DNA from: JAAYDI01 sp052034005 | GTDB lineage: Bacteria > Planctomycetota > Planctomycetia > Pirellulales > Pirellulaceae | Direction: 5' to 3' | Length of the DNA stretch: 64,000 nt | Assembly: GCA_052034005.1 (NCBI GenBank) | Contig: JBPOJB010000018.1 | Coordinates: forward strand, 62,001-126,000 | Shown: piece by piece, positions 30,772 through 38,634 of the stretch | Numbering within the stretch: the stretch's first letter is position 1 | Layout: the number at the start of each line of letters is the position of its first letter | Notes under the pieces: generated by a model | What the model was told of the DNA's origin: nothing | What the model saw: only the letters and a program-made list of their open reading frames with translations | The model's database searches: none | Translations under genes and position numbers: made by a program

Positions 30772-33336
30772 ATGGGCAATAGGCACAAGCGCAACCGACA
30801 GGCGGCAGCGAGTCAGTTGTACGTACGGGCGCAGCGGGAGCTAGCCAAGGGGAACGCGAAGGAGGCGTTGAAGGACGCGAAGGTCTGTTACCGCAGCGAG
30901 GCGAGTGCGGTTCATCGCCAGCTGCTCGAGCAGGCCTATCTGAGTCGCGCCGAGCAGTTGTACGGCAAGCGGCTGCTGGCCGAAGCCGGCGCCGTTCTGG
31001 ACGAGCTGGCCGCACTGGTGCCGACCGCTCAGGAGATCAACCGACAGTTGGTGCGGCTCCGCGCGCTCATGGGTCATGGCGGCGCGGAAACGGCTCAGTT
31101 GATGCAGGACGATCCCACGCTGGTGACGCAGTTGATCGACCAGGCGGTGCTCGACTCGAGTGTCATGTCGCCCCTCGATCCGGACGTGCTGGGGCAGGTG
31201 CGGCTGGTCCGCGAGTCGTTGGTGGATGTCGAGCGTGGGGAGGATGCGGTCGCTTTGGATCGCCTGAAGGACATCGCACGGACTTCGCCGTTGTGCGACT
31301 GGCGGTTGTTCGTGCGCGGCTTGTCGGCGTTTTACCAGCGCGATCAGGAGCGCTGCGAGGCGAACTGGCAACGACTCGACGCGGCGCGGCCGGCGCGGCG
31401 GCTGGCCCAGACACTGCAGGTGGCTGCTCACGAACTGGCCGCGGGAGAGGTGTCCGCGGAGATTGCGGCATCCGCGCAGCGGGTGATCCAGAGGGTTCAG
31501 CCAGCGCACGTGACGGTCGCCGTCGAGAAGCTGATCGAATACTGGCAGCACGGGGAATGGAGGCCGTTCCTGCGCGAGTTCCGCACGCTGCGGCAGTCTT
31601 CGGCCAAGACGCACCCGAAGTTGATCGAATCGATCATGGACATCGCCTGGAAGCGCGCCGTGCGGGAATCGGATGACGCCACGCTCGACCAGCTCATGCG
31701 GATCGGCCCGGCGCCGCCCTTGGATCCGCGGTGGCACCGCGCGCAGGCACTGATCAAAGCCGATGAGTCGGACGCCGAGACCATCCACGCGGCCACGCAC
31801 TGCTGGCTGGCCTATGCGGAGGACATCTCGCGCGGGGAGATGCTGCCGGCGGCCGAGCGTCCCATTGCGGTCGCCCTGGTGTATCAGCACCTGGCACAGA
31901 TGCTCGTCCAAGCTGCGGATCATCGAGCCCGTCGTTGCGGCCCGTACGGCTCCGTCGAGGAGGAGGACGCCGAAGTCGCGCAATGGCGTGACGCCGCGGT
32001 GAAGTACTACGAGAAGAGCATCGAAAGCTACGATCGGTTGGAATCCGCCTATACGGAACTGGTGCGGTTACACGAACGGCGCGACGCGCCGGCCAAAGGC
32101 GCGGCGGTCTATCGCCGGATGACCAAGGTGCTGCCGGATCATTACGAGGCGCACTGTTGGCTGGGCAACTACCATCTGGGCAAGGACGATGTGGAGCACG
32201 CGGAGCATCACGTGGCGGCGGCCGAGCGTCTGGAGCCGCGGAACGAACGTACATGCACGCTGCGGTGGAACCAGCAGTTGACCCGTGTTCGCTGCCTGAC
32301 GAAGCAGCGCAGGTTCGCCGAGGCGCACCGGGCGTTGGACCAGGTCGCCCCACGCACCTCCTTACACGTGGCACCCTACGCGATTCATACGCTGCGCGCG
32401 GCCATCGAGCTCAAGGCGAAGCGAAGCGACGCCGCGCGGCAGCATTTGGACGCCGCCCTGGACAGCATAGAGGAACCGACCGCCGTCTGGCTGCAGATGA
32501 GCCTCGTGGCGGCGCGCTACGGACTGCCCCGCGACGTCAAAAAGGAATTCGACCAACGCTACAAGACCGCAATCGCTCGGCCGCCCTCCGGCCAGACCGC
32601 CGGGCATTTGGCAAGACTCTTCATGACGCTCCACGTGGGACAGGTCAACTACACGGGCCGCGCCACCCAAGAGCGGCTGTTCCTGAAATACCTCGACCGC
32701 GCGCACCCCAGACAGTTCGCTGAACAAGACCTGTGCAGCGTCTGCCAGTTCCTCGCCACCCGCGACAAGTCCTGGAACCTGCGAAATCGGTTCGTCACAG
32801 CTGCTGTGCGCCAGTTCCCCGACTGCCCCGAGTTGCAGTATCAGGCCGGCGACCTGGAAATGGGGCGGGGCCCCTTCGCCTGTGATTTCCGCAAGGCGAA
32901 GTACCACCTGCAACGCGCGCTCCAACTGGCCGGCGACTCGCACCACGTTCAGGACGAAGACCTCATCCGCCGCGCACAAGCCGACTTGGCTATGCTCAGC
33001 GCGACCGCCGCGCGGCTGCCGTTCCTGCAGTACGACGAGGAGGATACGTTCGATCCGGACGAGGACGAGGACGGGTACGATGACGATGAGTGTGACGGCG
33101 AGGCAGATGCATACGATGACGACCCGCTCCCAGACGGCTTCCGGCCGGCCGATGCCCGGCGCGATCGCGCCTACGCCGACATGTGCCAGACGATGCCGCC
33201 CGAGTTGGCGGAGGTATTCGAGACAACCGCCGCGCAACAGGGCATACATCCGATGGACATGATCGAGAGCCTGCTCGGTTTCCTCGACGAGGCTATCCAT
33301 AGTGGCAGCGCAGCTGGAGGCCGGCGCCGTCGATGA
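30772..33336 (+). CDS. Large TPR protein of the Hsp70 island
   Basis: An 854-residue helical protein with tetratricopeptide-type repeats through most of its length (for example A-K-G-N-A-K-E-A-L-K-D-A near residue 25, Y-E-A-H-C-W-L-G-N-Y-H-L-G-K near 460, and F-A-E-A-H-R-A-L-D). It starts with a basic tail N-R-H-K-R-N-R and ends, after about residue 755, with a strongly acidic stretch of Asp/Glu (D-E-D-E-D-G-Y-D-D-D-E) before a final folded segment. No catalytic motif or membrane segment. It leads a plus-strand run of J-like, GrpE-like, Hsp70 and zinc-ribbon genes (45 bp to the next), so it probably gathers clients or partners for that chaperone. Role is inferred from context. Confidence 0.72.
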   Translation: MGNRHKRNRQAAASQLYVRAQRELAKGNAKEALKDAKVCYRSEASAVHRQLLEQAYLSRAEQLYGKRLLAEAGAVLDELAALVPTAQEINRQLVRLRALMGHGGAETAQLMQDDPTLVTQLIDQAVLDSSVMSPLDPDVLGQVRLVRESLVDVERGEDAVALDRLKDIARTSPLCDWRLFVRGLSAFYQRDQERCEANWQRLDAARPARRLAQTLQVAAHELAAGEVSAEIAASAQRVIQRVQPAHVTVAVEKLIEYWQHGEWRPFLREFRTLRQSSAKTHPKLIESIMDIAWKRAVRESDDATLDQLMRIGPAPPLDPRWHRAQALIKADESDAETIHAATHCWLAYAEDISRGEMLPAAERPIAVALVYQHLAQMLVQAADHRARRCGPYGSVEEEDAEVAQWRDAAVKYYEKSIESYDRLESAYTELVRLHERRDAPAKGAAVYRRMTKVLPDHYEAHCWLGNYHLGKDDVEHAEHHVAAAERLEPRNERTCTLRWNQQLTRVRCLTKQRRFAEAHRALDQVAPRTSLHVAPYAIHTLRAAIELKAKRSDAARQHLDAALDSIEEPTAVWLQMSLVAARYGLPRDVKKEFDQRYKTAIARPPSGQTAGHLARLFMTLHVGQVNYTGRATQERLFLKYLDRAHPRQFAEQDLCSVCQFLATRDKSWNLRNRFVTAAVRQFPDCPELQYQAGDLEMGRGPFACDFRKAKYHLQRALQLAGDSHHVQDEDLIRRAQADLAMLSATAARLPFLQYDEEDTFDPDEDEDGYDDDECDGEADAYDDDPLPDGFRPADARRDRAYADMCQTMPPELAEVFETTAAQQGIHPMDMIESLLGFLDEAIHSGSAAGGRRRR

Positions 33337-33381
33337 GCGGTCTCAGCGGCCGCCGACAGATACGAAGAAAGGAACCTGCCG

Positions 33382-33672
33382 ATGCGCGATCCGCGCGAAG
33401 TGCTAGGGCTCGGCCATGATGCCGATGCGGAGACGATTCGCAGCCGCTACCTGGAACTGGTCCGCCAGTACCAGCCCGAGCGTCACCCGCAGGAGTTCAG
33501 CGAGATCCGTGCCGCCTACGAGCACCTGCGCGACCCCGTGGTGTATCTTCAGGACCGCTTATTCAACCTGACCGCTTCGCGCACGTTGGAGGACTTGCTG
33601 GCCGACCTGCGCCCGGATGTGCGCAGCGAGCGGATACCCACCGACCTTCTACTCTCACTGGGACGACCATGA
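33382..33672 (+). CDS. J-like domain protein with altered HPD motif
   Basis: A 96-residue protein whose first 55 residues match a J domain: D-P-R-E-V-L-G-L, a helix II with I-R-S-R-Y-L-E-L-V-R-Q-Y, and helix III F-S-E-I-R-A-A-Y-E-H-L-R-D. The loop that must read H-P-D to stimulate Hsp70 ATPase reads Q-P-E (31-33). A short C-terminal extension of about 40 residues has no cysteine-rich or client-binding region. Its stop overlaps the start of the GrpE-like gene by four bases (33669-33672), so the two are translationally coupled. It may be a J-like partner that docks the Hsp70 without full activation, or one that works with a co-evolved chaperone. Confidence 0.8.
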   Translation: MRDPREVLGLGHDADAETIRSRYLELVRQYQPERHPQEFSEIRAAYEHLRDPVVYLQDRLFNLTASRTLEDLLADLRPDVRSERIPTDLLLSLGRP

Positions 33673-34553
33673 TCCTGGAGGACGGGGAACACGAAGAGAT
33701 CCTGTCGCGAGTCCGCGACTGGCTGACGCGCACCTCCCGCGAGGTCGCGGATGTCCAGGACGCGGGCGGTTGCGACGCCCAGTACGCGGATCGCGGCGAC
33801 CTGAACGCCGGCTGTGTCGGCACACGCGACCCGGCGCCCGCCCGGCCGGAGATCGGCCTGTTGCAGGTCGTGGAGGCGTTGACCGCGATGCGCCACGAGC
33901 TGAAACTGCAGACCAAGAACGGCCGTTCGCTGGAGGAATCGCTCGAGGCCGCCCGCCAGTCCCTCGATGCGGCCATGCGTCAGTTCCAGTCGGTGCAAGC
34001 GTGCGAACGGGAGAGTGCCCTCCGGGCCGGCTTGCCGTTGGCGGAGATCCTGGCCGGGCTGGACGAGTCGCTGGCGCGCGGCGAGCGCGCCTTCCAGGCG
34101 ACCTACCGACAGTTGACCGAGTGGGCGCCGAGGCAGCTTGAGGAATCGCTTGACTGGCAGTTCCGGCAGCTCCCCTGGTGGCGCCGCTGGTGGATGAGGA
34201 AGTGGCACGCGCAGGTGCGGCAGCATGTGGCCCAGGCGATGATGGAGATCGCCCACGAGGAATTCGGCCGGCTGCTGGAAGGCTACCGGCTGACCCAGTT
34301 CCGCCTCTCCCAGGGTCTGCAGAAGACCGGCGTGACGCGGATCCCCACGGTGGGCCACCGTGTCGACCCCCAAGTCATGACGGTGGTGGAGCTTGCGGAC
34401 GAATGTGAAGGAATGCCTGAGACAGTCGTCGAGGAGCTGCGGCCCGGCTACCTGTGGCACGAGACGGTGATCCGCTTCGCGGAAGTGCGTGCCGTCCGGA
34501 GCGCTGCGGCTGGTGCGCCGGCCGATCAGGACACGGGCTCTGCAGACATGTAA
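33669..34553 (+). CDS. GrpE-like nucleotide exchange factor, divergent
   Basis: A 294-residue protein. Its last 90 residues resemble the GrpE four-helix plus beta-wing head: L-Q-K-T-G-V-T-R-I, then G-H-R-V-D-P-Q-V-M near 229-238, the T-V-V-E-E-L-R-P-G-Y motif at 252-261, and V-I-R-F-A-E-V-R-A-V at the end. The N-terminal part is a long helical, coiled-coil-like region as in GrpE dimers, but it is longer than usual (GrpE is about 190 residues) and holds an odd Trp/Arg cluster at about 169-179 (L-P-W-W-R-R-W-W-M-R-K-W), which might touch membrane or a partner. It sits between J-like and Hsp70 genes, supporting nucleotide exchange for that Hsp70. Not noticed at first sight as GrpE because of divergence. 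Confidence 0.75.
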   Translation: MILEDGEHEEILSRVRDWLTRTSREVADVQDAGGCDAQYADRGDLNAGCVGTRDPAPARPEIGLLQVVEALTAMRHELKLQTKNGRSLEESLEAARQSLDAAMRQFQSVQACERESALRAGLPLAEILAGLDESLARGERAFQATYRQLTEWAPRQLEESLDWQFRQLPWWRRWWMRKWHAQVRQHVAQAMMEIAHEEFGRLLEGYRLTQFRLSQGLQKTGVTRIPTVGHRVDPQVMTVVELADECEGMPETVVEELRPGYLWHETVIRFAEVRAVRSAAAGAPADQDTGSADM

Positions 34554-34578
34554 TCTCACGTGACAGGAGCGATTCGCG

Positions 34579-36354
34579 ATGGATCCAATTCTCGGCATCG
34601 ACTTGGGTACGACCAACAGCGTCGTATCGATCATTCAGGATGGGAAACCGGTCCCGCTGGGCGACGAGCGGGGCCAGACGATCCTCCCGTCCGTGGTCGG
34701 TTTCGACCGTACGGGGCAACTGCTCGTGGGCCAGGCGGCGCGCAACCAGGCGCTCGTGGCACCCGAGCGGACCGTTCGCTCGATCAAACGGCAGATGGGC
34801 CAGGACGTCATGATCCCGCTGGGCGAAAAGGAGTATTCGCCGCAGGAGATCTCGGCCATGATCCTGCGGACGCTCGCCCAGCGGGCCGAGCAGGTCTATG
34901 GCCGCCCGCTCAAGCAAGCCGTGATCACGGTGCCGGCTTTCTTCAAGGACAACCAGCGCCGCGCCACGCACGAGGCGGGCACCTTGGCCGGCTTGGATGT
35001 CGTGCGGATCATCAACGAACCGACGGCGGCCACGCTGGTCTACGAGCCTCATTCGACACGCAACGAACGATTGCTCGTGTACGATCTGGGCGGCGGCACG
35101 TTCGATGTCTCCATCGTGCAGATCGAGTCGGGGGTCATCGAGGTGTTGACCAGCCACGGCGATACGCATCTGGGCGGCGATGACTTCGACCAGTTGTTGT
35201 TGGAGTTCGTGGCCAACCGGTTCGCGGAAGAGCACGGCGTCGATCTTCGCACGCTCCCGCTGGCCAGGTCGCGTCTGCTCCAGGCGGTGGAAGCGGCCAA
35301 GATCCGGCTCTCCAGCGACGCATACACCACGATCGCGGAGGAGTTCATCGCCGAGCACAACGGGCGGCCGCTGAACCTCCACATGGAGATCGACCGGCGC
35401 GACTATGAGCCCTTGATCGAGCCACTGGTCCGCAAGACACTCCAGTGCGTCGACCATGCGCTGTCGGACGCCAAGTTGAACACCAGCCAGATCGACCGGG
35501 TGGTCCTGGTGGGAGGCAGCACCCGCACACCGCTCGTCCAGCAGTTCCTGATGGACCAGGTGCACCAGGAACTGCATCGGGAGATCGACCCGGACCTCTG
35601 CGTTTCGCTGGGCGCAGCCGTGCAGGGCGCGCTCGTAGGCGGCCTGGACGTGGGACAGGTGCTGGTCGACATCACGCCGCATACGCTCGGCATCCAGTGT
35701 CTCGGAGTACTCTACGGCCACCTCTCGACCGAGCTGTTCTCACCCATCATCCGGCGCAACACGCCGTTGCCCGCCTCGCGGTCGGAGGTCTACTACACGG
35801 CCTACGCCGGCCAGGATGCCGCGCAGATCCACATCCGACAGGGCGAACACGACGTCGCAACCCTCAACGAATCGGTCGGCGAGTTCATGCTGGAAGGGCT
35901 GAACGAAGAGGCGGACGACGGCAACGAGATCCTCGTTCGCTTCGAACTGGATCTGAACGGCATGCTGAAAGTCACGGCCAGCGAGCGCGACACGGGGCTG
36001 AGCAAGGAAGTGACCATCGACAACGCCATCACGCGTTTCCGCGCCAAGTCGAGCCGCGAGGCGAAACAACGGCTGGCCGAGGTATTCATGGACGAGCAGG
36101 CGCGCGACGAGCCGGGTGCGGCGCAGCCGGACGAGCCGGGCGAACAGGTCATCGGCGCGCAGCCCTTCGCCGCCGCCGTTGCCCTGCTCGCCAAGGCCCG
36201 CGGCGTGCTCGCCCAGGCGCCCACCGACGACGCGCAGGAAATGCGCTCGCTGATCAACGACTTGGAACAAGCAATCGCCGCCAACCAGGGAGAACGCGTG
36301 GCCGACGTGTCGGCGCGTTTGGACGATCTGGTGTTCTATCTGCAGGATACCTAG
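34579..36354 (+). CDS. Hsp70 (DnaK paralogue)
   Basis: A 591-residue Hsp70. The ATPase domain is complete: G-I-D-L-G-T-T-N-S at 6-14, Lys70 in S-I-K-R-Q-M-G, I-I-N-E-P-T-A-A at 144-151, Y-D-L-G-G-G-T-F-D at 168-176 and V-V-L-V-G-G-S-T-R at 308-316. The interdomain linker area has V-L-V-D-I-T-P-H-T-L-G at 361-371, and the beta-sandwich peptide site follows. The lid is short and ends without the usual E-E-V-D-like or Gly-rich tail; DnaK normally has about 640 residues. It is 25 bp after the GrpE-like gene and 7 bp before the zinc-ribbon gene. It is likely an accessory Hsp70 for a special client rather than the housekeeping DnaK. Confidence 0.93.
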   Translation: MDPILGIDLGTTNSVVSIIQDGKPVPLGDERGQTILPSVVGFDRTGQLLVGQAARNQALVAPERTVRSIKRQMGQDVMIPLGEKEYSPQEISAMILRTLAQRAEQVYGRPLKQAVITVPAFFKDNQRRATHEAGTLAGLDVVRIINEPTAATLVYEPHSTRNERLLVYDLGGGTFDVSIVQIESGVIEVLTSHGDTHLGGDDFDQLLLEFVANRFAEEHGVDLRTLPLARSRLLQAVEAAKIRLSSDAYTTIAEEFIAEHNGRPLNLHMEIDRRDYEPLIEPLVRKTLQCVDHALSDAKLNTSQIDRVVLVGGSTRTPLVQQFLMDQVHQELHREIDPDLCVSLGAAVQGALVGGLDVGQVLVDITPHTLGIQCLGVLYGHLSTELFSPIIRRNTPLPASRSEVYYTAYAGQDAAQIHIRQGEHDVATLNESVGEFMLEGLNEEADDGNEILVRFELDLNGMLKVTASERDTGLSKEVTIDNAITRFRAKSSREAKQRLAEVFMDEQARDEPGAAQPDEPGEQVIGAQPFAAAVALLAKARGVLAQAPTDDAQEMRSLINDLEQAIAANQGERVADVSARLDDLVFYLQDT

Positions 36355-36361
36355 GCATTCC

Positions 36362-36694
36362 ATGACCACTGTCGCCGACCAGGACCTGGTGCGTTGCCCC
36401 ACCTGCACGGCCAGGCAGACTCCGGCGGCCGAGTGCCGCCGCTGCAAGTGCGACCTGACCCTGTACGTCGCCGCGCTGGCACAATGCGGCTGGTGGAGAC
36501 AACGCGCCTTGCGCGCGCTGCGCGACGGCCGCTATGACGAAGCGCTGGAAGCGGCACATCGCTACGCCAGCCTGTCCCCCGACCGGGATGCGGCCCGCTG
36601 GATCGCCGTCGCCCACCTGCTGCGCGGCGACTACGGCGCCGCGCTGAATGAAATCGGACATGGCGCTGGAGAGGGCCTGCCAGCGGCCCTGTGA
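36362..36694 (+). CDS. Zinc-ribbon/TPR-like small protein ending the Hsp70 operon
   Basis: A 110-residue protein. Residues 12-30 hold C-P-T-C and C-R-R-C-K-C, a likely zinc ribbon. The rest is helical and looks like one or two TPR units (A-L-R-A-L-R-D-G-R-Y-D-E-A-L-E-A-A, then V-A-H-L-L-R-G-D-Y-G-A-A-L-N-E). The same helical style is seen in the large TPR protein at the head of the run. Only 7 bp separate it from the Hsp70 stop, so it belongs to the operon. It could link the Hsp70 to clients, standing in for the zinc domain that the minimal J protein lacks. That idea is inference. Confidence 0.78.
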   Translation: MTTVADQDLVRCPTCTARQTPAAECRRCKCDLTLYVAALAQCGWWRQRALRALRDGRYDEALEAAHRYASLSPDRDAARWIAVAHLLRGDYGAALNEIGHGAGEGLPAAL

Positions 36695-36824
36695 GACCGC
36701 ACAAGCCGTGGGATTCGGAGGACGAGGCCTGAGACCGTCGAGTTACCGCTGAGCCGACCGCGCGGATTCCGTCCAGCAGCCGGTCGTCGGCTCGATCCAC
36801 CCTGGAGACTTGGAGGGCTGCACG

Positions 36825-38267
36825 ATGAACGACATGCAACGTACGTCGAGACGCACCGCGTTGAAGGCCGTGGGCGTCGTGGGGGCCGCCGCAGTGTGGG
36901 GCGCCCCGGCCCATGGCGCGCCCGATCGGCCGGTGGATGAACCACCGCCGCAGACAACGGATGTGCGAAGACAGATCTTCACACGGGTCTGGAACACCCC
37001 TCTGATCGATACCCACGAACACCTGTGCGAAGAGCAGGATCGGCTCCGACCCGCCGGCGCCGCGCAACCCCATGACGACTGGACTTACCTGCTGGCAGGT
37101 TACCTCGGGTCCGACCTGCTGACGGCGGGGATGCCGCAAGATGTCTTCAACAAGTTCTATGCGCAGGGCCCGCCGCCCGCCGAGAAGTGGAAGCTGCTCG
37201 AGCCATACTGGCCGGCCGTGAAAAACACCGGTTACGGGCAGGCGGCGCGGATCTCGATCCGGCAGCTCTACGGCGTGGAGGACCTGTCGGCAGAGACGGT
37301 CGAGCGCGTGCAGGCGGGTTACGACAGTCTCCGGCGGCCCGGGTTCTACCAGCACGTCCTGCGCGAGCGGAGCGGGATCGAGTCGTGCCAGGTCAACTCG
37401 TTTGGACCGGGGTTCCGCGAATCGGCCCAGCCCACGCTCCTCATGCAGGACATCAGCATCGTCGGCATGTACGTCGGGCCCAACCTGGAGCTGTACGGGA
37501 AACCGGCCGGGATCACAGCCGCCGAGCTGTCGGATTGGCACAGGGTGATCGACTGGTGGTTCGACAAGTACGGCCGGTACGCGGTGGCCGTCAAGTCCCA
37601 GGACGCGTATCGCCGGGATATTGACTACGCGCCGACCCCGGCCGAGCAGGTGGCAGACACGTTCCGGAAGAGGATCCAGGACCAGCCGCTGGCGCCGGCC
37701 GAACAGAAGGCGCTGGAGGACCACCTGTTCTGGTACGCGGTGCAGAAAGCGACCGAACACCAGCTGCCGGTGAAGCTGCACACCGGATACTACGCCGGCC
37801 AGAACGGGATGCCGCTGTCGCGCCTGATCCACAATGCCGGATCCGCGTGCGAACTGTGCCGCACCGCGCCTGACACTCCGTTCGTGTTCATGCACATCTG
37901 TTACCCGTACTATGAAGAGCTGCTGGCCGTCGCCAAGCACTGGACTCACGCGTTCGTTGACATGTGCTGGTCCTGGATCATCAACCCGGTGGCGGCCAAG
38001 GATTTCCTGAAGAAATACCTGGTGACCGCCCCCGCCAACAAGATCCTGACCTTCGGCGGCGATTACGTGAACGTGGAACAAGTGCTGGGGCACGCAGTCC
38101 TCGCGCGGCAAGGTATCGCGCTGGCGTTGAGCGAGCTGGTGGAGGAAGGCTGGCTCAGCCTGGACGGCGCCCTGGACCTGATCGACCCGATCATGCACGG
38201 CAACGCACGACGCATCTTCCGGCTGGCGGACAAGGAGCAGGCATTGCGGAATGTGCCGTGGCTCTGA
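36825..38267 (+). CDS. Exported amidohydrolase-superfamily protein
   Basis: A 480-residue protein. ATG 36825 has GGAGG eight bases upstream and is soon followed by S-R-R-T-A-L-K-A-V-G-V-V-G-A-A, a Tat-type signal. The mature part is a metal-dependent TIM-barrel hydrolase: D-T-H-E-H-L at about 65-70 gives the first metal histidines, K-L-H-T-G-Y the strand-5/6 His, H-I-C-Y-P a further His and F-G-G-D-Y-V the strand-8 Asp. The layout recalls uronate isomerase and amidohydrolase-2 lactonases. It stands alone on the plus strand, after the Hsp70 operon and convergent to an SSS transporter group that looks devoted to glycans, so a sugar-acid substrate is reasonable but unproven. Confidence 0.83.
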   Translation: MNDMQRTSRRTALKAVGVVGAAAVWGAPAHGAPDRPVDEPPPQTTDVRRQIFTRVWNTPLIDTHEHLCEEQDRLRPAGAAQPHDDWTYLLAGYLGSDLLTAGMPQDVFNKFYAQGPPPAEKWKLLEPYWPAVKNTGYGQAARISIRQLYGVEDLSAETVERVQAGYDSLRRPGFYQHVLRERSGIESCQVNSFGPGFRESAQPTLLMQDISIVGMYVGPNLELYGKPAGITAAELSDWHRVIDWWFDKYGRYAVAVKSQDAYRRDIDYAPTPAEQVADTFRKRIQDQPLAPAEQKALEDHLFWYAVQKATEHQLPVKLHTGYYAGQNGMPLSRLIHNAGSACELCRTAPDTPFVFMHICYPYYEELLAVAKHWTHAFVDMCWSWIINPVAAKDFLKKYLVTAPANKILTFGGDYVNVEQVLGHAVLARQGIALALSELVEEGWLSLDGALDLIDPIMHGNARRIFRLADKEQALRNVPWL

Positions 38268-38433
38268 TCGCATTCCGCGCAGAAGCCGCCGAACCAATCC
38301 GGAGGTCTCCGCGCCCGGGGGGGCAGCCGCGCCCGACTGGACCGGGGCTGAAGGATGAGCGATGGGCGATGGAGGCGTGGCACGGTTGGACCGTCGCGTC
38401 AGACCGGACCACCGGCAGCGCACAGTGCGCGGG

Positions 38434-38634
38434 TCAGGAAGGCCGGTCCTCGAAGGCATCGCGGTTCTTGTCCGCGAGTGTGCGCAGCATCTGCTTGATG
38501 TCCATCGCGCCCCGGATGCCCACGTAGATCGTAATGCTCGAGTACCAGGCCAAGACCGCCAGCGTGAGCAGGGCCCAGAACGGGTGGTGCCTGAGCATGT
38601 TCAGCACCTGATCGGGCAATTCGAGCAGGTTCAT
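38434..38634 (-). CDS. Small single-span membrane protein, partner of SSS symporter
   Basis: A 66-residue protein with one clear transmembrane helix (H-P-F-W-A-L-L-T-L-A-V-L-A-W-Y near 17-31, continuing S-S-I-T-I-Y-V-G-I) and a charged C-terminal tail. Its ATG overlaps the stop of the symporter gene by four bases (38631-38634), so it is made by coupled translation. Small membrane subunits beside SSS carriers are known (for example next to acetate permeases), but this one is not of a family I can name. Its role as an accessory or stability subunit is inferred from coupling. Confidence 0.75.
   Translation of the reverse strand: MNLLELPDQVLNMLRHHPFWALLTLAVLAWYSSITIYVGIRGAMDIKQMLRTLADKNRDAFEDRPS

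Noticed and set aside
34579..36354. Reading the Hsp70 as the housekeeping DnaK
   Set aside because: Shorter length, missing typical C-terminal tail and non-standard J and GrpE neighbours argue for a paralogue, though only the whole genome can settle this.
36351..38459. Minus-strand open frame of 702 codons
   Set aside because: Antisense to the amidohydrolase gene and part of the zinc-ribbon gene, both of which have clear motifs and ribosome sites.
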